Below, one piece after another: positions 34,107 through 46,004 of a stretch of 64,000 bases of DNA. Origin of the DNA: Topomyia yanbarensis (taxonomy: Eukaryota > Arthropoda > Insecta > Diptera > Culicidae); NCBI RefSeq assembly GCF_030247195.1, contig NC_080672.1:376998166-377062165 (forward strand), written 5' to 3'. Below the pieces are notes generated by a model. The model was not told the DNA's origin. It did no database searches and worked only from the letters and a program-made list of their open reading frames with translations. Every line of letters starts with the position of its first letter. Positions within the stretch are counted from its first letter, which is position 1. A program made the translations under genes and the position numbers.

Positions 34107-36000
34107 TTGATCAAATTCACCATTCGTGAAAAACCAAACCAAATTTGTTAGTATTTTTACAGAAAAAGTTTATTGATATGAAAAATAGACAAAAATAGTT
34201 GAATAACTATCACTATGAATATTCAAATCTTATTACCATAGAAGCTGTAATCTTAATTTGTATTCTATATTCACAATATGTAAACAAAGTTCGAAAACTG
34301 TAGTCACACCACACTGATATGTTCTTCCGCTAGCTGGCTACACTCTGTTGATTATTTCTCCTTAATTGCAGCATCTGATCATACATTTCCATGATGTAAG
34401 AATTATACCCCACGATCATCGATTGCATAATAGCATTTCTTTGTTCCATTAGATCCCGCTCTTGCTCGATCTGATCCAGCATCCGTTTCTTCTTGCAGGT
34501 ACACAAGTTGCTCGTCATCCGATCCCACCTTCGACGTGCTTCCTGCTCAATTAGATCGGTAGTCGTCGTTGGCAGATTCACGCCTAGTTGCTCCAGTTCG
34601 GGCTTTCGGTGCCGATCGGCTTGCAGTTGTTCGAGGTGTTTGTTTACATCGGCAAACAGCTGGGCAAACTCGTTCAACTTTAACTTAGCAGCCGATTTGT
34701 TCGATCTTCGCTGACCATACTTACGTCCCATTTGCCTCGCAGAGTACACGAATTCGACCGTGGCTGGCGGTTGGCTGGTGCTAATCGAAGCAGTAGCCGA
34801 TGGAAGGTTTCCATTGAGAGCTATTCCGATGACGTCTTCAGGCGCTATGATCATCGGCTGCACTAGCCCGTTGGGACCTCTAGCGTAGACGAGGTACATT
34901 TTCAGCTCATCTGGTGAAACGAGCCGAAAGAACTTTCCATTTTCCTTGCGGCAAGTGATTTTGTCCATTTCCGTAGTTTGACTAGAACTTCAATATTTAC
35001 TGCTTATAATGTGAGTGATACTGATGCTCGAATTGGCGAAACATAACGTTTTATGGTCGATTTACAGGTATAAACTCAAACGAACATGGAATATTTTGAA
35101 AAACATAACAATAGTTGGCATATTTGATTACCTATTGTTTCAGGTAGGTAGGTACTAACAATACTGCATTTTTAAATGCTTCTTATTTGTATCGTGTATG
35201 AAATCTTCTCACCGATATGCTGTTTATATTGTAAATCTGTGTTTGTGTATTTTGAGACTATGAACGATTCAGTTAAACGAAACAAACTGTTGCGGATAAT
35301 GCTAGGAAATGGTTTTCAGCAGGCACTCACACAACTTCTCCGGATAAATACAACGCATTATTTCTACGGATAAATCTCGACAAACATGTCAAATGGTCAT
35401 AAGTGCAAATGAGAGTCTCTGTTTACTTTCTCTTTCGATTATTACGGCGTCAGCATAAAACTTTTCAATATTGTTTCAGGATATATCGAAAAAACGCTGA
35501 TTTCGACTAGCATATTATGCTAAGAGTTAATTAACAAACGTATAAACAAACTAGTTATTAGCGAAAGAGAAATTAAACAAAGAGAAACTGTAATTTTCAC
35601 TTAGGACCATTTGACATGTTTGGCTAGAAATAAATCCGTCGGAGAATGAGCAAATAAGTTTATCACTGTATCCTTTTTGCGCTTGCATCCTTGTTGACGC
35701 TATTCCAAAATACGAAATTAAACAAGTCTATCATACTTATTTGTCGCTTTTCTTGGAAATGAAGTGTATATTTTGACACTTTAATTGATTTCCACGAAAA
35801 TAAAATATTATTACCTTCTCCGGTGATAAGGAAAAAAATCAGATGAATTCTATCGGAAAAATCATGCTCACGTTATTTCTTGAGACGGAAAATTTTGCGA
35901 CTCATCTTATCTCAGAAAAGTTGGACATCGGATAAGCTTCTTCTCGCGTAAGTGAGTGAAAATTTTAATGCCTGCTTTAAAGACAATGCTGATTCGTACC
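34107..36000 (-). repeat. Inverted duplication, arm 2
   Basis: Reverse-complement copy of about 12400-14085. Longer than arm 1 because of several insertions in the upstream flank, for example near 35390-35600. Confidence 0.85.
34330..34968 (-). CDS. Unrecognised 212-aa coiled-coil protein (copy 2)
   Basis: Same length and start context as the plus-strand copy at 13225-13863, fully open. Ten amino-acid differences, all after residue 110 (such as Gly to Asp in the LFA-VNKH segment and Met to Val in SMI-GYN). The N-terminal half is unchanged although it has about eight silent changes. The inverted polyadenylation signal TTTATT lies at 34169-34174. The upstream region is similar to copy 1 but with insertions, so expression may differ. 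Function unknown to me. Confidence 0.75.
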   Translation of the reverse strand: MDKITCRKENGKFFRLVSPDELKMYLVYARGPNGLVQPMIIAPEDVIGIALNGNLPSATASISTSQPPATVEFVYSARQMGRKYGQRRSNKSAAKLKLNEFAQLFADVNKHLEQLQADRHRKPELEQLGVNLPTTTTDLIEQEARRRWDRMTSNLCTCKKKRMLDQIEQERDLMEQRNAIMQSMIVGYNSYIMEMYDQMLQLRRNNQQSVAS

Positions 36001-36799
36001 AATTTCAATTTCCCCTAATGAACCCAATTAAATAAAAAAATAAGCACCCCAGAAAGTGACATAGAAAATTCAAATGAAACATGATTTAAAATCTAACTGA
36101 AATCTCCATAATATTTTATAATGATTCCCGAAATCAACGTAAACGTAATGTATTATAGTGTATTGGTGGTGTATTCATCAACATTCTAATTAATCAGGGA
36201 ATCCGGTTAATACGGTCACAAGACTTCAATTCAAAACCTTCTGACAACAGGTTCCACCCCCTAACTTCAAGTACTTTATGTAGAAAAAATATTAAAGATG
36301 AATAAACTCAATTTGATAGAGAATACCGCCGTGATTCGCTAGTTAAACCACTACCTCTGTCCAACTGACAGATCAGATTCATTAGTTGGAACCTAGGGAC
36401 AGATCACTTGTGATGCATTTTTAAAAATCAACGAAATTAAATGCATTTCTTTCCATCGAAATAGAAATTCGTAATGCATTTTGCGTTGCATGTAAGACGT
36501 CAAAATCCTACAAAAAACCAGCCCTATCGAACAAAGTGGATCTGCGTAGGACGATTGTTAAACAATCTTTTCTGCGAGGGAGTGCAAAGTTGATGCAAAA
36601 AAAGGAAATTAAATGCATTTTTTCTAATTTGATGCAAATTTGTTATACATTCCTAGAGTGATCTGCCCCTAGGTTGGAACATTGTACAAAACTTGCTCGT
36701 ACCCAGTAAATTCAGCCGGTTCTAGTTAGTATTCCGGCTCCAGTGACAACCGATTCTAATAATGCCATAACTCCGGTTCATTTCCAACTGAACTTAACT
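36001..36799. other. No gene; partial MITE remnant
   Basis: Around 36325-36400 the words CCGTGATTCGCTAGTTAAACC and GTCCAACTGACAGATCAGATTC resemble one end of the element at 40718-40995. Nothing else is identified. Confidence 0.4.
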
Positions 36800-37107
36800 G
36801 TGTAGTAGTGTAAAGGCGTTGATAGTGTCATTACTGACTAGTAATTACACTTTGAATGATTGTGTATGGTGCTTAGTGAAGGAATTACTATACAATTTCA
36901 GAAGTGTAGTTACCTAGTAATAAAGCTTTTAACGATCGTGTCGTATCAGGGCCCCGTACACGAGGCGTTAGTAATGTCATTACTGAGCAGTAATGTCACT
37001 TTTAATCAACGTGTAAGGCGAGTAATGATGGAATTCCCATACAATTCCAGTAATGACACTACTTAGTAATGACACTTTCATTGCGCGTGTAAGGGTCCCT
37101 ATTGTCG
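36800..37107. mobile_element. Two MITE copies head to tail
   Basis: Two similar units of about 140-150 bp (from about 36811 and about 36952) share GCGTT, GTCATTACTGA, AGTAAT and CACTTT in the same order. The second starts GGCCCCGTACACG and ends CGCGTGTAAGGGTCC, an inverted pair. Many copies of AGTAATGACA can pair internally. Confidence 0.6.
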
Positions 37108-37320
37108 GTAATTTTGTCAGGTTGGTGGGCACTCTGCATTGAGCCTATCTATCCGCGGGAAACTCGGGTCGGGTGAATGAAGAACGACGCTGAAATTCTT
37201 TCGCTAATCGATCCACACACACATACACACACATCGAAAAGCCCCACACGCATACAACATAGAAAACTTGCACTTCCCAGCAGAACGTAATCAGAAATCT
37301 GTGCATCCTACACAAATACG

Positions 37321-38420
37321 AAAAACTACCAAAAGTTGAGCTCTTTTGACTCAATCTCGGGGTATCGTGGAATAAGGTAAAATTAGGTTAACGTGTTAAA
37401 GGTAGTTTCCCTTTAACCACGGCAAAAACCACAACTCATTGACAGATTTTTTTATACTCAACCTTGAGTTAAATATGCCTAAATTTAAGTTGAATCTACC
37501 TAATTTTGAGTATACCCCAAACAACTCAAAAGTACCTTATTCCATGGAAGGCCTCGGCTGAGTCGAATCTCTCTCTTTGTTTTTGACAACACTAATAAGT
37601 GCGAAAGCGACGCAAGACTCAAAACTACCTAAATTTAAGTTAAAAGAACTTATTCTGCGAGTTGTTTTATTTTTCCGTGTACTTCCTCCAACGAAAGAGA
37701 GGGAGTCCAATTTTACCCAAAAATTATGAGATATGTCCCGAAACCGACTAAACCAGGTACCCGCTCGGACGTGCCTGGCAGGATTCCCCCCAGATAGCCG
37801 GCAGCGAAATAAAAACTCTGGCAGAATTTCTGGGGGTCTGGCTGGCAGAGCGCTGCCCAGCCGGCCGGCTCAAATGCAACAACCGTTTCTGGCAGAATTT
37901 TTCGCCTTACGGTTATTAACGGTTTTTTCTGCCGGATTTCTGCCAGGCACGCACCGGCAGGACCGGTTTTGTACCGCTTCAGGTTTCGCTTGTATTTTTT
38001 TAATTTTTTTCTTAATTTTATGTAAATTTATAATAAAACATGTCTGTGGACATGAAATCCATATAACTTACCTTGTTTGAAACCAAAATCTTTGTTTCTT
38101 CCTATTTTTTCATCTGTCAAAACCATCCTTCTTGGAAAAATATAAATATGGCGAAAATGAAACAACGATAAACAAAACAGAACCGGTGAGGCGAATCTGC
38201 CTGCCATAACTGGAAGGAGTATAGCTGAATTCTGGCAGCGCCATTTTGATAATTTTGACAGCTGCCGGAATCCTGACGGATTTTTGCTGGCTGCCCGTTT
38301 TTCTTCCAAGCGGGTAACTGGTGTCCCTATCTCAAATACAGAGTTTGACAAACGAAAAACTACCTACCTAAAATTGAGTTCTTTTGACTCAATCTCGAAG
38401 TATCGTGGAGGTAAAATTAG
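37321..38420. mobile_element. Nested small elements
   Basis: The word TTTTGACTCAATCTCG with flanking similarity occurs at 37344 and 38378. The 37430-37680 part has repeated TACCTAAATTTAAGTT words in both orientations. The GC-rich element at 37752-38322 lies between the two outer copies. Confidence 0.5.
37752..38322. mobile_element. GC-rich inverted-repeat element
   Basis: Left ACCAGGTACCCGCT and inverted right ACCAGTTACCCGCT define about 570 bp. CTGGCAG/CTGCCAG-type words recur inside on both strands. Markedly more GC than its surroundings. Frames inside have no motif. Confidence 0.6.
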
Positions 38421-39840
38421 TTAAATGCCAAATTCAAGTATTGCTAAAAAAATCGAAAAATTACAACAAATTTGGTCGTTAGATGAAGGATAAAATTCTC
38501 CTTTTATTTTATAAACTGATAGAGCCCATCTGTCTAAATAAAACAATATACCCACAGAGAACAGATATATAAGTTAGAACAAACTTTCCCGAAAAACCTG
38601 TGTAAACATTTAAATGAAAATACGTTGAAAATCAACGTCGCATACAGGTTCGCATGCGTGAATCACCATTGTATCCAAGTCCCGTATAGCGATTGCTGGC
38701 CGACCAGTGGCAAGTTGCTACTCGCTGTTGTCATATCAAAGCGACAGTTTCATTTCTTACACAAGTTGAAAACTTTACTTGTATGTCAGTTCTCAGTGAT
38801 ATACCTATGTATGTTTAACCTTTAAAACTTCAGAATGATATTTTATTGATTTTATAAAAAAAATGCAAACACGTCCACGTTTGACACTATCGATTTTCCT
38901 TGACAATGAATTGTGCCACATGGGTTAGTATCCCAGCAAAAGTATAGGGATCAAGGTAGTTCAATGGAATTACGACGAACTTGATGTAACTAGCAGCTCT
39001 GCATGCTCTACACTGATAAAAATGTAAATGTTATATCTACCCTGTCAAAAAAAATGCGGTCGAACATGGTCAGGCGATTTAAAAAGTTTGACGTTTAACT
39101 CAACTCACCTATGCTAATTGCCCCTAGGAATACAAATTCCATTTTTCGAATGCGATTTAAAGGCAATTTCAATACTTAGACAAATTTTCTGGCGGCTGAA
39201 ATGGACTTGGTTGTTTTTTGCGTTTTTCAAACATGGCGGTTCATGTTTGGCTTAAGCTTAAAATTGTTTTTTGAACAATTGGTGTGTTCTCACTTGTATT
39301 TTGTTTGTCTAGTGCACTTTATTTAACCAACGAATGTAGAAAATTGTGGAATCGTGTGTAAGTATAGTAGAATAAGATCTCTGACATAAAGTCTAAATGA
39401 ACGTCAGATTGTGATAAGTTTTAGTGTGCAATACCAACTTCGCCTTTGATTCTTCCTATCAGTTGGTGGTGATTACCTAGTATACTGGTAAGTATATGTG
39501 AGTAGATAATGAATCCGAAAATAAACATTATTTTTAATTTTCATATTAGGCAGAGCGATTAAATGGCGCGTTCCGTGGGCGATTTGGGGGTGATTTGAGG
39601 GCTGGTTGGGCGGCAAAAAAATGACGGCGGCAAATCGCCCAAATGTTGCATTTGAAATAGCCCCCTAATTGCTAGCAACTTGCTGCCAAATTGAAGGGCA
39701 ATTAGCGCATCCGAGTTGGCAAATTGCCCCCCGTTAGCCAGAAACTTGCCCTTTTTGACTGGGTATTATTTTTTCACATAGATTTGTGCAATTTGGACAC
39801 TATTTGCTGGCACATAAACCTATTGTGTGTATTTACAACA
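38421..39840. other. No gene recognised
   Basis: No domain or RNA gene seen. 39560-39760 is a GC-richer patch with TTGCCC/GGGCAA words in both orientations, perhaps an old inverted-repeat element. Confidence 0.35.
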
Positions 39841-40103
39841 CACAGAAAAACATATTGGTAATAATAAAAGTTTTTCACTCTTAGCAAAAAACAACCAACG
39901 CATGCTTTTAGTTTGACAATAAAACTATTATTTTGTTTACTATTCTTCATTAGATTAAAAGGAAAACTTTTATTTTGATTATTATTCTTGATTAATTTAA
40001 AAGCTTTCCTTTCAACCCAATAGTAGGCGTTGGTTGTTTTTTGCTAAAAGCGGATCACTTTTACCAACGTTGCTTTTACTTTTACCAATATTTTTTTTCT
40101 GTG
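39841..40103. mobile_element. MITE with CACAGAAAAA ends
   Basis: CACAGAAAAACATATTGGTAA at the left pairs with the right end, which inverted starts CACAGAAAAAAAATATTGGT. Inner arms AAAAAACAACCAACGC and GCGTTGGTTGTTTTTT also pair. Non-coding. Confidence 0.7.
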
Positions 40104-40717
40104 TGAAGAAATATTAATGTTATATTCACATTTCATAACTATAAGGCACATAAAACCCATTTCATAACTATAAGGCACATAAACAATACGCACATATAAC
40201 TTAAATGTGTACATACATAGTTTATACAGTCGACACATAGAAAATATTTATGTGCGCGATAGCATTCGCATTTCTTCTTCATATGGATTTTAAAAGGTTT
40301 GAAGTAAATAGAATTTACGTTCGGATTTTTATCAGTGTATTTTCGAAGCTTTCAATTATTCCGGCAACAAAATTTATGTTTTTGTTCTGATTTGTTCCTG
40401 CAATTATGCTGCAGGCAATGTTTTGTTTTGATTTCATGGAGCTCTGAAACTATGAAACGTGAATTTCGAGCGATTCATTTTTTTTCATGACACATTGCAA
40501 ATCATCCTCGGTCATTTCAAGCCATTCTCGAGCAAGGCGTGAGCTACGAATCCATTCCGAACTAACCAATGCCAATCTTTATCAATTTGTTCAGATTTAT
40601 AAATCATAAGTTCATTTCATCAACAAATTACTCAAATTTATGCGAACATCGTGTAAAAATCACATTAAAGCACTATTTAGACTCCCTGTGAAAATGACAG
40701 TGAACAAGTGTTGAATA

Positions 40718-40995
40718 CAGTCGTGATTCGCTGGTTGGGCCACAGCCTTGTCCAACTAACGAATTTGATTCGCTAGTTGGACCGTCAGACAAATGTCAAA
40801 AACTTTCCAAAAGAGATGTTGGCAGTGTAAATGCATCTGTTCACATCTCTAAATATTGTCAGATTGATTGTCAAAGTAAATTTGACAAAAGATGTTGGCG
40901 TTCAGATACTTTTTAGTTGGACAATGGTCCAACTAGCGGAGGTCCAACTAAAAAGCGGTCCAGTTAAAAAGTGTCCAACCATCGAATCACGACTG
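40718..40995. mobile_element. Tc1/mariner- or pogo-like MITE
   Basis: Ends CAGTCGTGATTCGCTGGTTGG and, inverted, CAGTCGTGATTCGATGGTTGG, with TA at 40716-40717 and 40996-40997. GTCCAACTA-type words recur inside in both orientations. 278 bp. Confidence 0.8.
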
Positions 40996-40997
40996 TA

Positions 40998-42073
40998 CCT
41001 TCTATTGTTCACGGTGGAGGACGTCGTGAACAGTTTCAACAGCGGACAACGATTTCACGCTTAACTGGCAGTTTACAGTTTGTCAGAATGCAATTTGGTA
41101 TTCGAAGGTGTACGTTCACCGTGAACAGCGATGACATTTATATTCACCACTTTGCATCAATTCCGTCCTATTCCATCCATCGTCGCGTTTACACTCCCGG
41201 TGAACAAACATACAAACATCCACTACGAACATATTTCACCGTGGAATATTTAAAATGATCAAGGAATATGAATATTATTGCATTGATCCAATTATATCGA
41301 ATAACTGTGTGTGGATTCGCTAAGTATATTAATGTACTATCGTTTAGTTCCATTTTCATCAATTTCTATGCACTAATAATTGAGATATTAAAAAAAAACA
41401 ATTTTGCGCGCATCAAGTTCACGTTCATTTTCAGGATGCAAATAGACCTTAATATCATAAGAAATTATTCATGAATATCTCTTCGATTTACCTATAGATT
41501 TAATTGGTAGAAAAATCGGTGAAATCATTTGTTTAACATATACAAATGCTCTATATGTTTCTCATCCGAAAGTCATTTGGAAACTTTTACGCCCGAGATG
41601 AACGTCTGTTCTCTGTGTATCTTCATTAATTTTTTCAAAATATAAGACGTTTAACATAACTAGACCAATTTGTTCCCAGTTTCCCTAGTGGTAGAATAAA
41701 TCAAACAAAATATATAGTGTACAATATTTTGTTTTTAAAATGTATATTGATAAAATTAAAAAAAAAATGCAGAATATGAAAAAGTCAATTGCAAATAAAA
41801 CGTTCCCACCTACTATTCCGATAGTAATTTTGTAGTATATCAAAATCCATCTCCATCAGCCAAATGCCAGAAAAGGAATCAAAATAAAAGATGGCGATTT
41901 TGTGCTCCTGCTGCTGCTGGTGAGTGCAGTGATTTGTTTTGATCCGTAACCGTGCGAGTTTGTTCATTTTTGCATCCGTGACCGGTTCCGGGTCGTGAGG
42001 CACCACCGCAAACATTGCTTTGAAGCATGAACTAGCGCTTACCTGTTTGAGCCGCAGCAACAGCAAGCCGAAA
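40998..42073. other. Upstream region of Git
   Basis: 41000-41250 has TTCACCGTGAACA-like words in both orientations, perhaps an older inverted repeat. The last 60 bases before 42074 should be Git 5' untranslated sequence (CAG/CAA-rich, AAAATG start context). No core promoter motif is certain. Confidence 0.4.
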
Positions 42074-45000
42074 ATGTCCCGCACCAAGTCACGGCTGCAG
42101 GCAGAAATCTGTGGCGATTGCGGCAGCTCAGGTGAGTCAATAGTGTGTATTATAATATGCGGGGATAGGATTTTTCATTCATCACACACCCACAACACAA
42201 CGAAATTAATAATTGGACGCTATTTATGGACTTGTTGCTTCATGGTTATAAGTTCATGATGGATTGATTTTTTCTTTCAATTGAATGCTTGTGCGGAATT
42301 TGATCTCAGAAATACTACAATTTATTAGTGGATGTACACAAATAAAATTCCCTTGCTTCAATTAATATCGTTTTCATCCAACAGATCCCTCATGGGCCTC
42401 GATCAACCGGGGTATTCTGCTATGTGCCGACTGTTGTTCGATCCACCGTAGTCTTGGCAGGCACATTTCGCAAGTTAAGTCATTGCGTCAAGGCACCTGG
42501 TCCCCATCGGTTCTGGCCTTTGTGAATCAGCTTAATAGTCATGGGGCAAACAGCGTATGGGAGCACCTGCTACTGGATTCCGTAGCTCCGAAGAATCTGA
42601 AACGGAAACCGTCGCCAAAGGACCCCCTGCATCCGACAAAGACCGAATTTATTAGGGCAAAGCATGTCAATTTGTCCTATGTGTTGAAGCCCAGCCTGGA
42701 GGATGCGGGGAGTGGTCCGATTAATTTAGAGGCTGAATTGAGTAAACAACTGCACGCCAGTGTTAGATCCGGCAATCTGGAAACCAGTTTACGGTTTTTG
42801 GTTCAGGGAGCCGACCCAAACTTTTATCATGAAGACAAAGGTTCGACACCGCTGCACGTTGCAGCCCGTTCAGGTCAGCTTTCTCAAATGGAACTACTAA
42901 TGGTTTATGGAGCGGACGTTAACGCGCTGGATTCGCAGGGAAATACGCCATTGGATGTGGCGAAGGCTTGCAAGCAGACGGCGATTGCCGAACGTTTGAC
43001 GGAAGCCATGTACGAAGTAACCGACCGGTTAAGTTATTATCTAACGGGAAAGAAACCGGATCATACGGTAGGCTCGCTGCGCTATGAACAGTTGATGGTT
43101 GATGGATGTATATTCTTTTTTCCAGGCCGGCCAACATTTGCTTATTCCAGATCAATCGAAGAAAGAGATCAGTGATCAGCTGAAAATTGCCCGTGGCAAG
43201 TTGCAATTAGTTCCGAATCGAATGTTTGAAGAGCTGGTGATGGATCTTTACGATGAGGTCGATCGTCGAGAAACTGAAGCTATTTGGTCTACTAGTTCGT
43301 TGAACCCGGAAATTGGCGCTGTTCCTTTCTTGCCCACGAATCCTCACCTGAGTGCAACAAGAAATCAGGTGACTTCATTCGATTAAAATGAAAAAGTACT
43401 TTACTTACCTATAGACCTTCCTTTCTTGCTAGGGACGGCAAAAGCTAGCTCGCTTCAGTCAACAGGAATTTGCCGGATTGATCACTGACGTGCTGATCGA
43501 TGCACGGCGTCGTCAGAATATGGCTAATCTGCGCCCAGTCGATGCTCCACTGCCGGTAAGCTTGACACAGCTGAAAACGGCCGCTGCCGCGTCCGTAAGG
43601 GAGTCTAATCTGTCCGACGATGAACCGTTGTACGATGCGGTTGCATCCGATGATGATTACGCTGCATTAGCTCCGGTAGCGCAACAGGTAAAGTTTCTAA
43701 TGCGTCAGAAGGCAGTACTGAACCATAACAACAGCTTCGGGTGAAGGGTGTTTGTCCCATGTTATTGGTGTCTTATTGATGTGTGGTTGTGTGGGTGTGT
43801 TGGTGTGCTAATCGATTGGTTTTAGAAACTACTAAACAGTGGCTTGTGGAAGTAGGTGCTGGAGATATATTTACAGTTAGATCGAAGAAAGCAGTTTTAT
43901 GAATATATCAATAGTTTGGTGATAGATTCCCTCATATTTTTTATACATTCATTTTATTATTTTTGCACGATAATCTAACATCATTTACATGCATGTCAAC
44001 AACTAATTTACTTACTGGTTAAGTGTAGAATTGGTCATAATCTGGTGCAGGTATTAGAAAAAGATTTGGGAGATGTGGCCCACAGAAGCCATCTGACCTT
44101 TTGCTACATTAGCTTCATCCAATCACAAAGCCGTCCATAGAAATGATCTTGGTATACTAGGAATATGATTTTAGAAGAACAAATTTTGCCGTAGCATAGA
44201 AGGTGCTGAAGAATCTGCAATATTAACTCCATTCATTTAACCCAATAGCGCTGTGAATGTCGAATATTAGCCGTAGAGCTTGCCTGTGACGCAAAGTTTT
44301 ATAGATTAGTGAAAGGTGCAGGGAGAGTACTAGCCATGTCTGTGAGAATAAGAAGCCAAAAATATATGTATTACTAACAAGCAACCGCTACTTTAACTGT
44401 CTTTTCTTGACCTACCTTGAACACCCATTTCCGCCCCCGTCTATCCAACTCACCTGTCTCAGAACCATTCCAATATACTACGATGACATGTTAAATTCGA
44501 ATTACAATTTTATAAAGGCCCTCGTGAATAAATCACCACCAAGTGTCGTCTCGAATGCCGAAGTCGAAACCCTTCGCCAGAAGCTGCAGGACCAAGAATC
44601 AACCATTAACGAGCTGCGCGTGCTGGTTCAGAAACTGACCAGTGAAAACTGTCAGCTAAAGTCGAACATGGGCTCGAGAGAATCCGAAGTTCTGCTGTAA
44701 GTGTCAATCGGTTTTGGGGTTTGAAGTTGTTAATCGGTAAAGTTTCCTTTCATCTTACAGACGAATCGACAGTCACCCGAACGGTTCTACAGCAGCTGCA
44801 GAGGTCGAGGAACTGGAACCCGTCTCAGACGGTCGACAATACTTCAAGCGTCCGGTAAGTATGTATGAGGCACGGCAGCTACCCCGAGACGAGAATCGTC
44901 CGCCAATCACGCAAAGCTTGTACTCAATGGCACCGCTGGGTACCACCAGTGCCGTCAACGCTGCTGGTGGCGCCAGCACGAACAATAGCGCTGGTTCAGA

Positions 45001-45424
45001 TTTGAACGCTACAACGACTAGAAGTGGTAGTCAGCCTCAGCTACCGCACTTCGATGAGGTCAAAAAGAGAACCGATCTAGTTGCTAGACGTATCAAGGAA
45101 CTGTTTGCTTCGTTGCAAGACCTAACCAAAACGGACGCATTTGTACCGTGTGCCGAGCGAATACGGGTGGCCGTAGCCGAACTGATGGCCATTTTTCCCG
45201 CCACAATGCGAGAGGAAACACTTAAAAATGCCCTGAAGCAGCTAACCTACAACACCAATCTGATTCAAACGGAATGCACCCGTCTGCAACGTTCTTTTGC
45301 CGAGGAAGGTCAGCAACCGGTCCTGTCGGACAGCATCAAAGTCAACATGGAACAGGTACGAGGTTGTGCGTACGATTTAGCTATGTCGACCAAAATTTTG
45401 ATCACACGTTTTCAACAATCGTGA
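42074..45424 (+). CDS. Git: Git: ArfGAP with ankyrin repeats, six exons
   Basis: GIT proteins switch off Arf GTPases and scaffold PIX/PAK at focal adhesions and synapses. Exons: 42074-42131, 42385-43067, 43126-43368, 43433-43740, 44463-44696, 44761-45424. Every junction has GT/AG and the phases join, giving 729 aa, close to human GIT1/2 (about 760). In order: ArfGAP zinc finger CGDC...CADC with the arginine-finger region HRSLGRHIS (exons 1-2); ankyrin repeats (GSTPLHVAARSGQ, GNTPLDVAKACKQ); Spa2-homology repeats (FEELVMDLYDEVDRRE; LARFSQQEFAGLITDVL); a coiled coil in exon 5 (VETLRQKLQDQESTINELR); and a C-terminal helical, paxillin-binding type domain (DAFVPCAERIRVAV to ITRFQQS). The start ATG gives a short basic leader before the zinc finger, as in the family. 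The exon 4 donor CGG|GTGAAG is the least certain; GTAAAG at 43688 is an alternative. Confidence 0.93.
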
Positions 45425-45980
45425 GTGAGTCGGTACCGCAGGGCTGGCAATAACTTTTAAAACAGTGGATGCAAGTGGCTCGAATCGTACATACAGTAAT
45501 TATTCTGGCTTGCGAAAGCTAGTAGTATTTTTCTACACCGACGCTCAACCGTCGACGCGATGGGAGATTGCCGAATGTGCCAAATTTTGTTTTTAGAGAA
45601 GTATTTTGACTACATTTTATCGAGCATATTTAAATGTCACAAGAACAATATTTTTAACACACAATAACACCTTAGAATGAATAATTTATTTTCAAACTGT
45701 ATCGAAATAGATAGGATTAACCGACTGAATTTGTAGCATAGCCTTGCATCGGCTACGTTGGAACTTCAAAAAATATGTGACCAACTCTTTATTTTAACTA
45801 ACACCTTTTTAACGCCAATATAATTAGCATAATCGTCTACCCACATGAATATCATTTTCGTCGTTCCGAAAATCCTTCACTAACAGTAGAATGTGGCGAA
45901 CCTGTTGTCGGTGTAACTATGAATTAAAGTGAGTCTTGGGTTTGACATGATTATCGGAAAGGAGATCAGAATATAGATAT
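45425..45980. other. Git 3' flank
   Basis: No further coding signal. Presumably the Git 3' untranslated region begins here; I could not pick a convincing polyadenylation signal. Confidence 0.4.
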
Positions 45981-46004
45981 AAATCTACACTTCGTCGTTT
46001 TGTT

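Noticed and set aside
41785..42087. 100-codon frame antisense to the Git start
   Set aside because: Overlaps Git 5' sequence on the other strand and has no motif.
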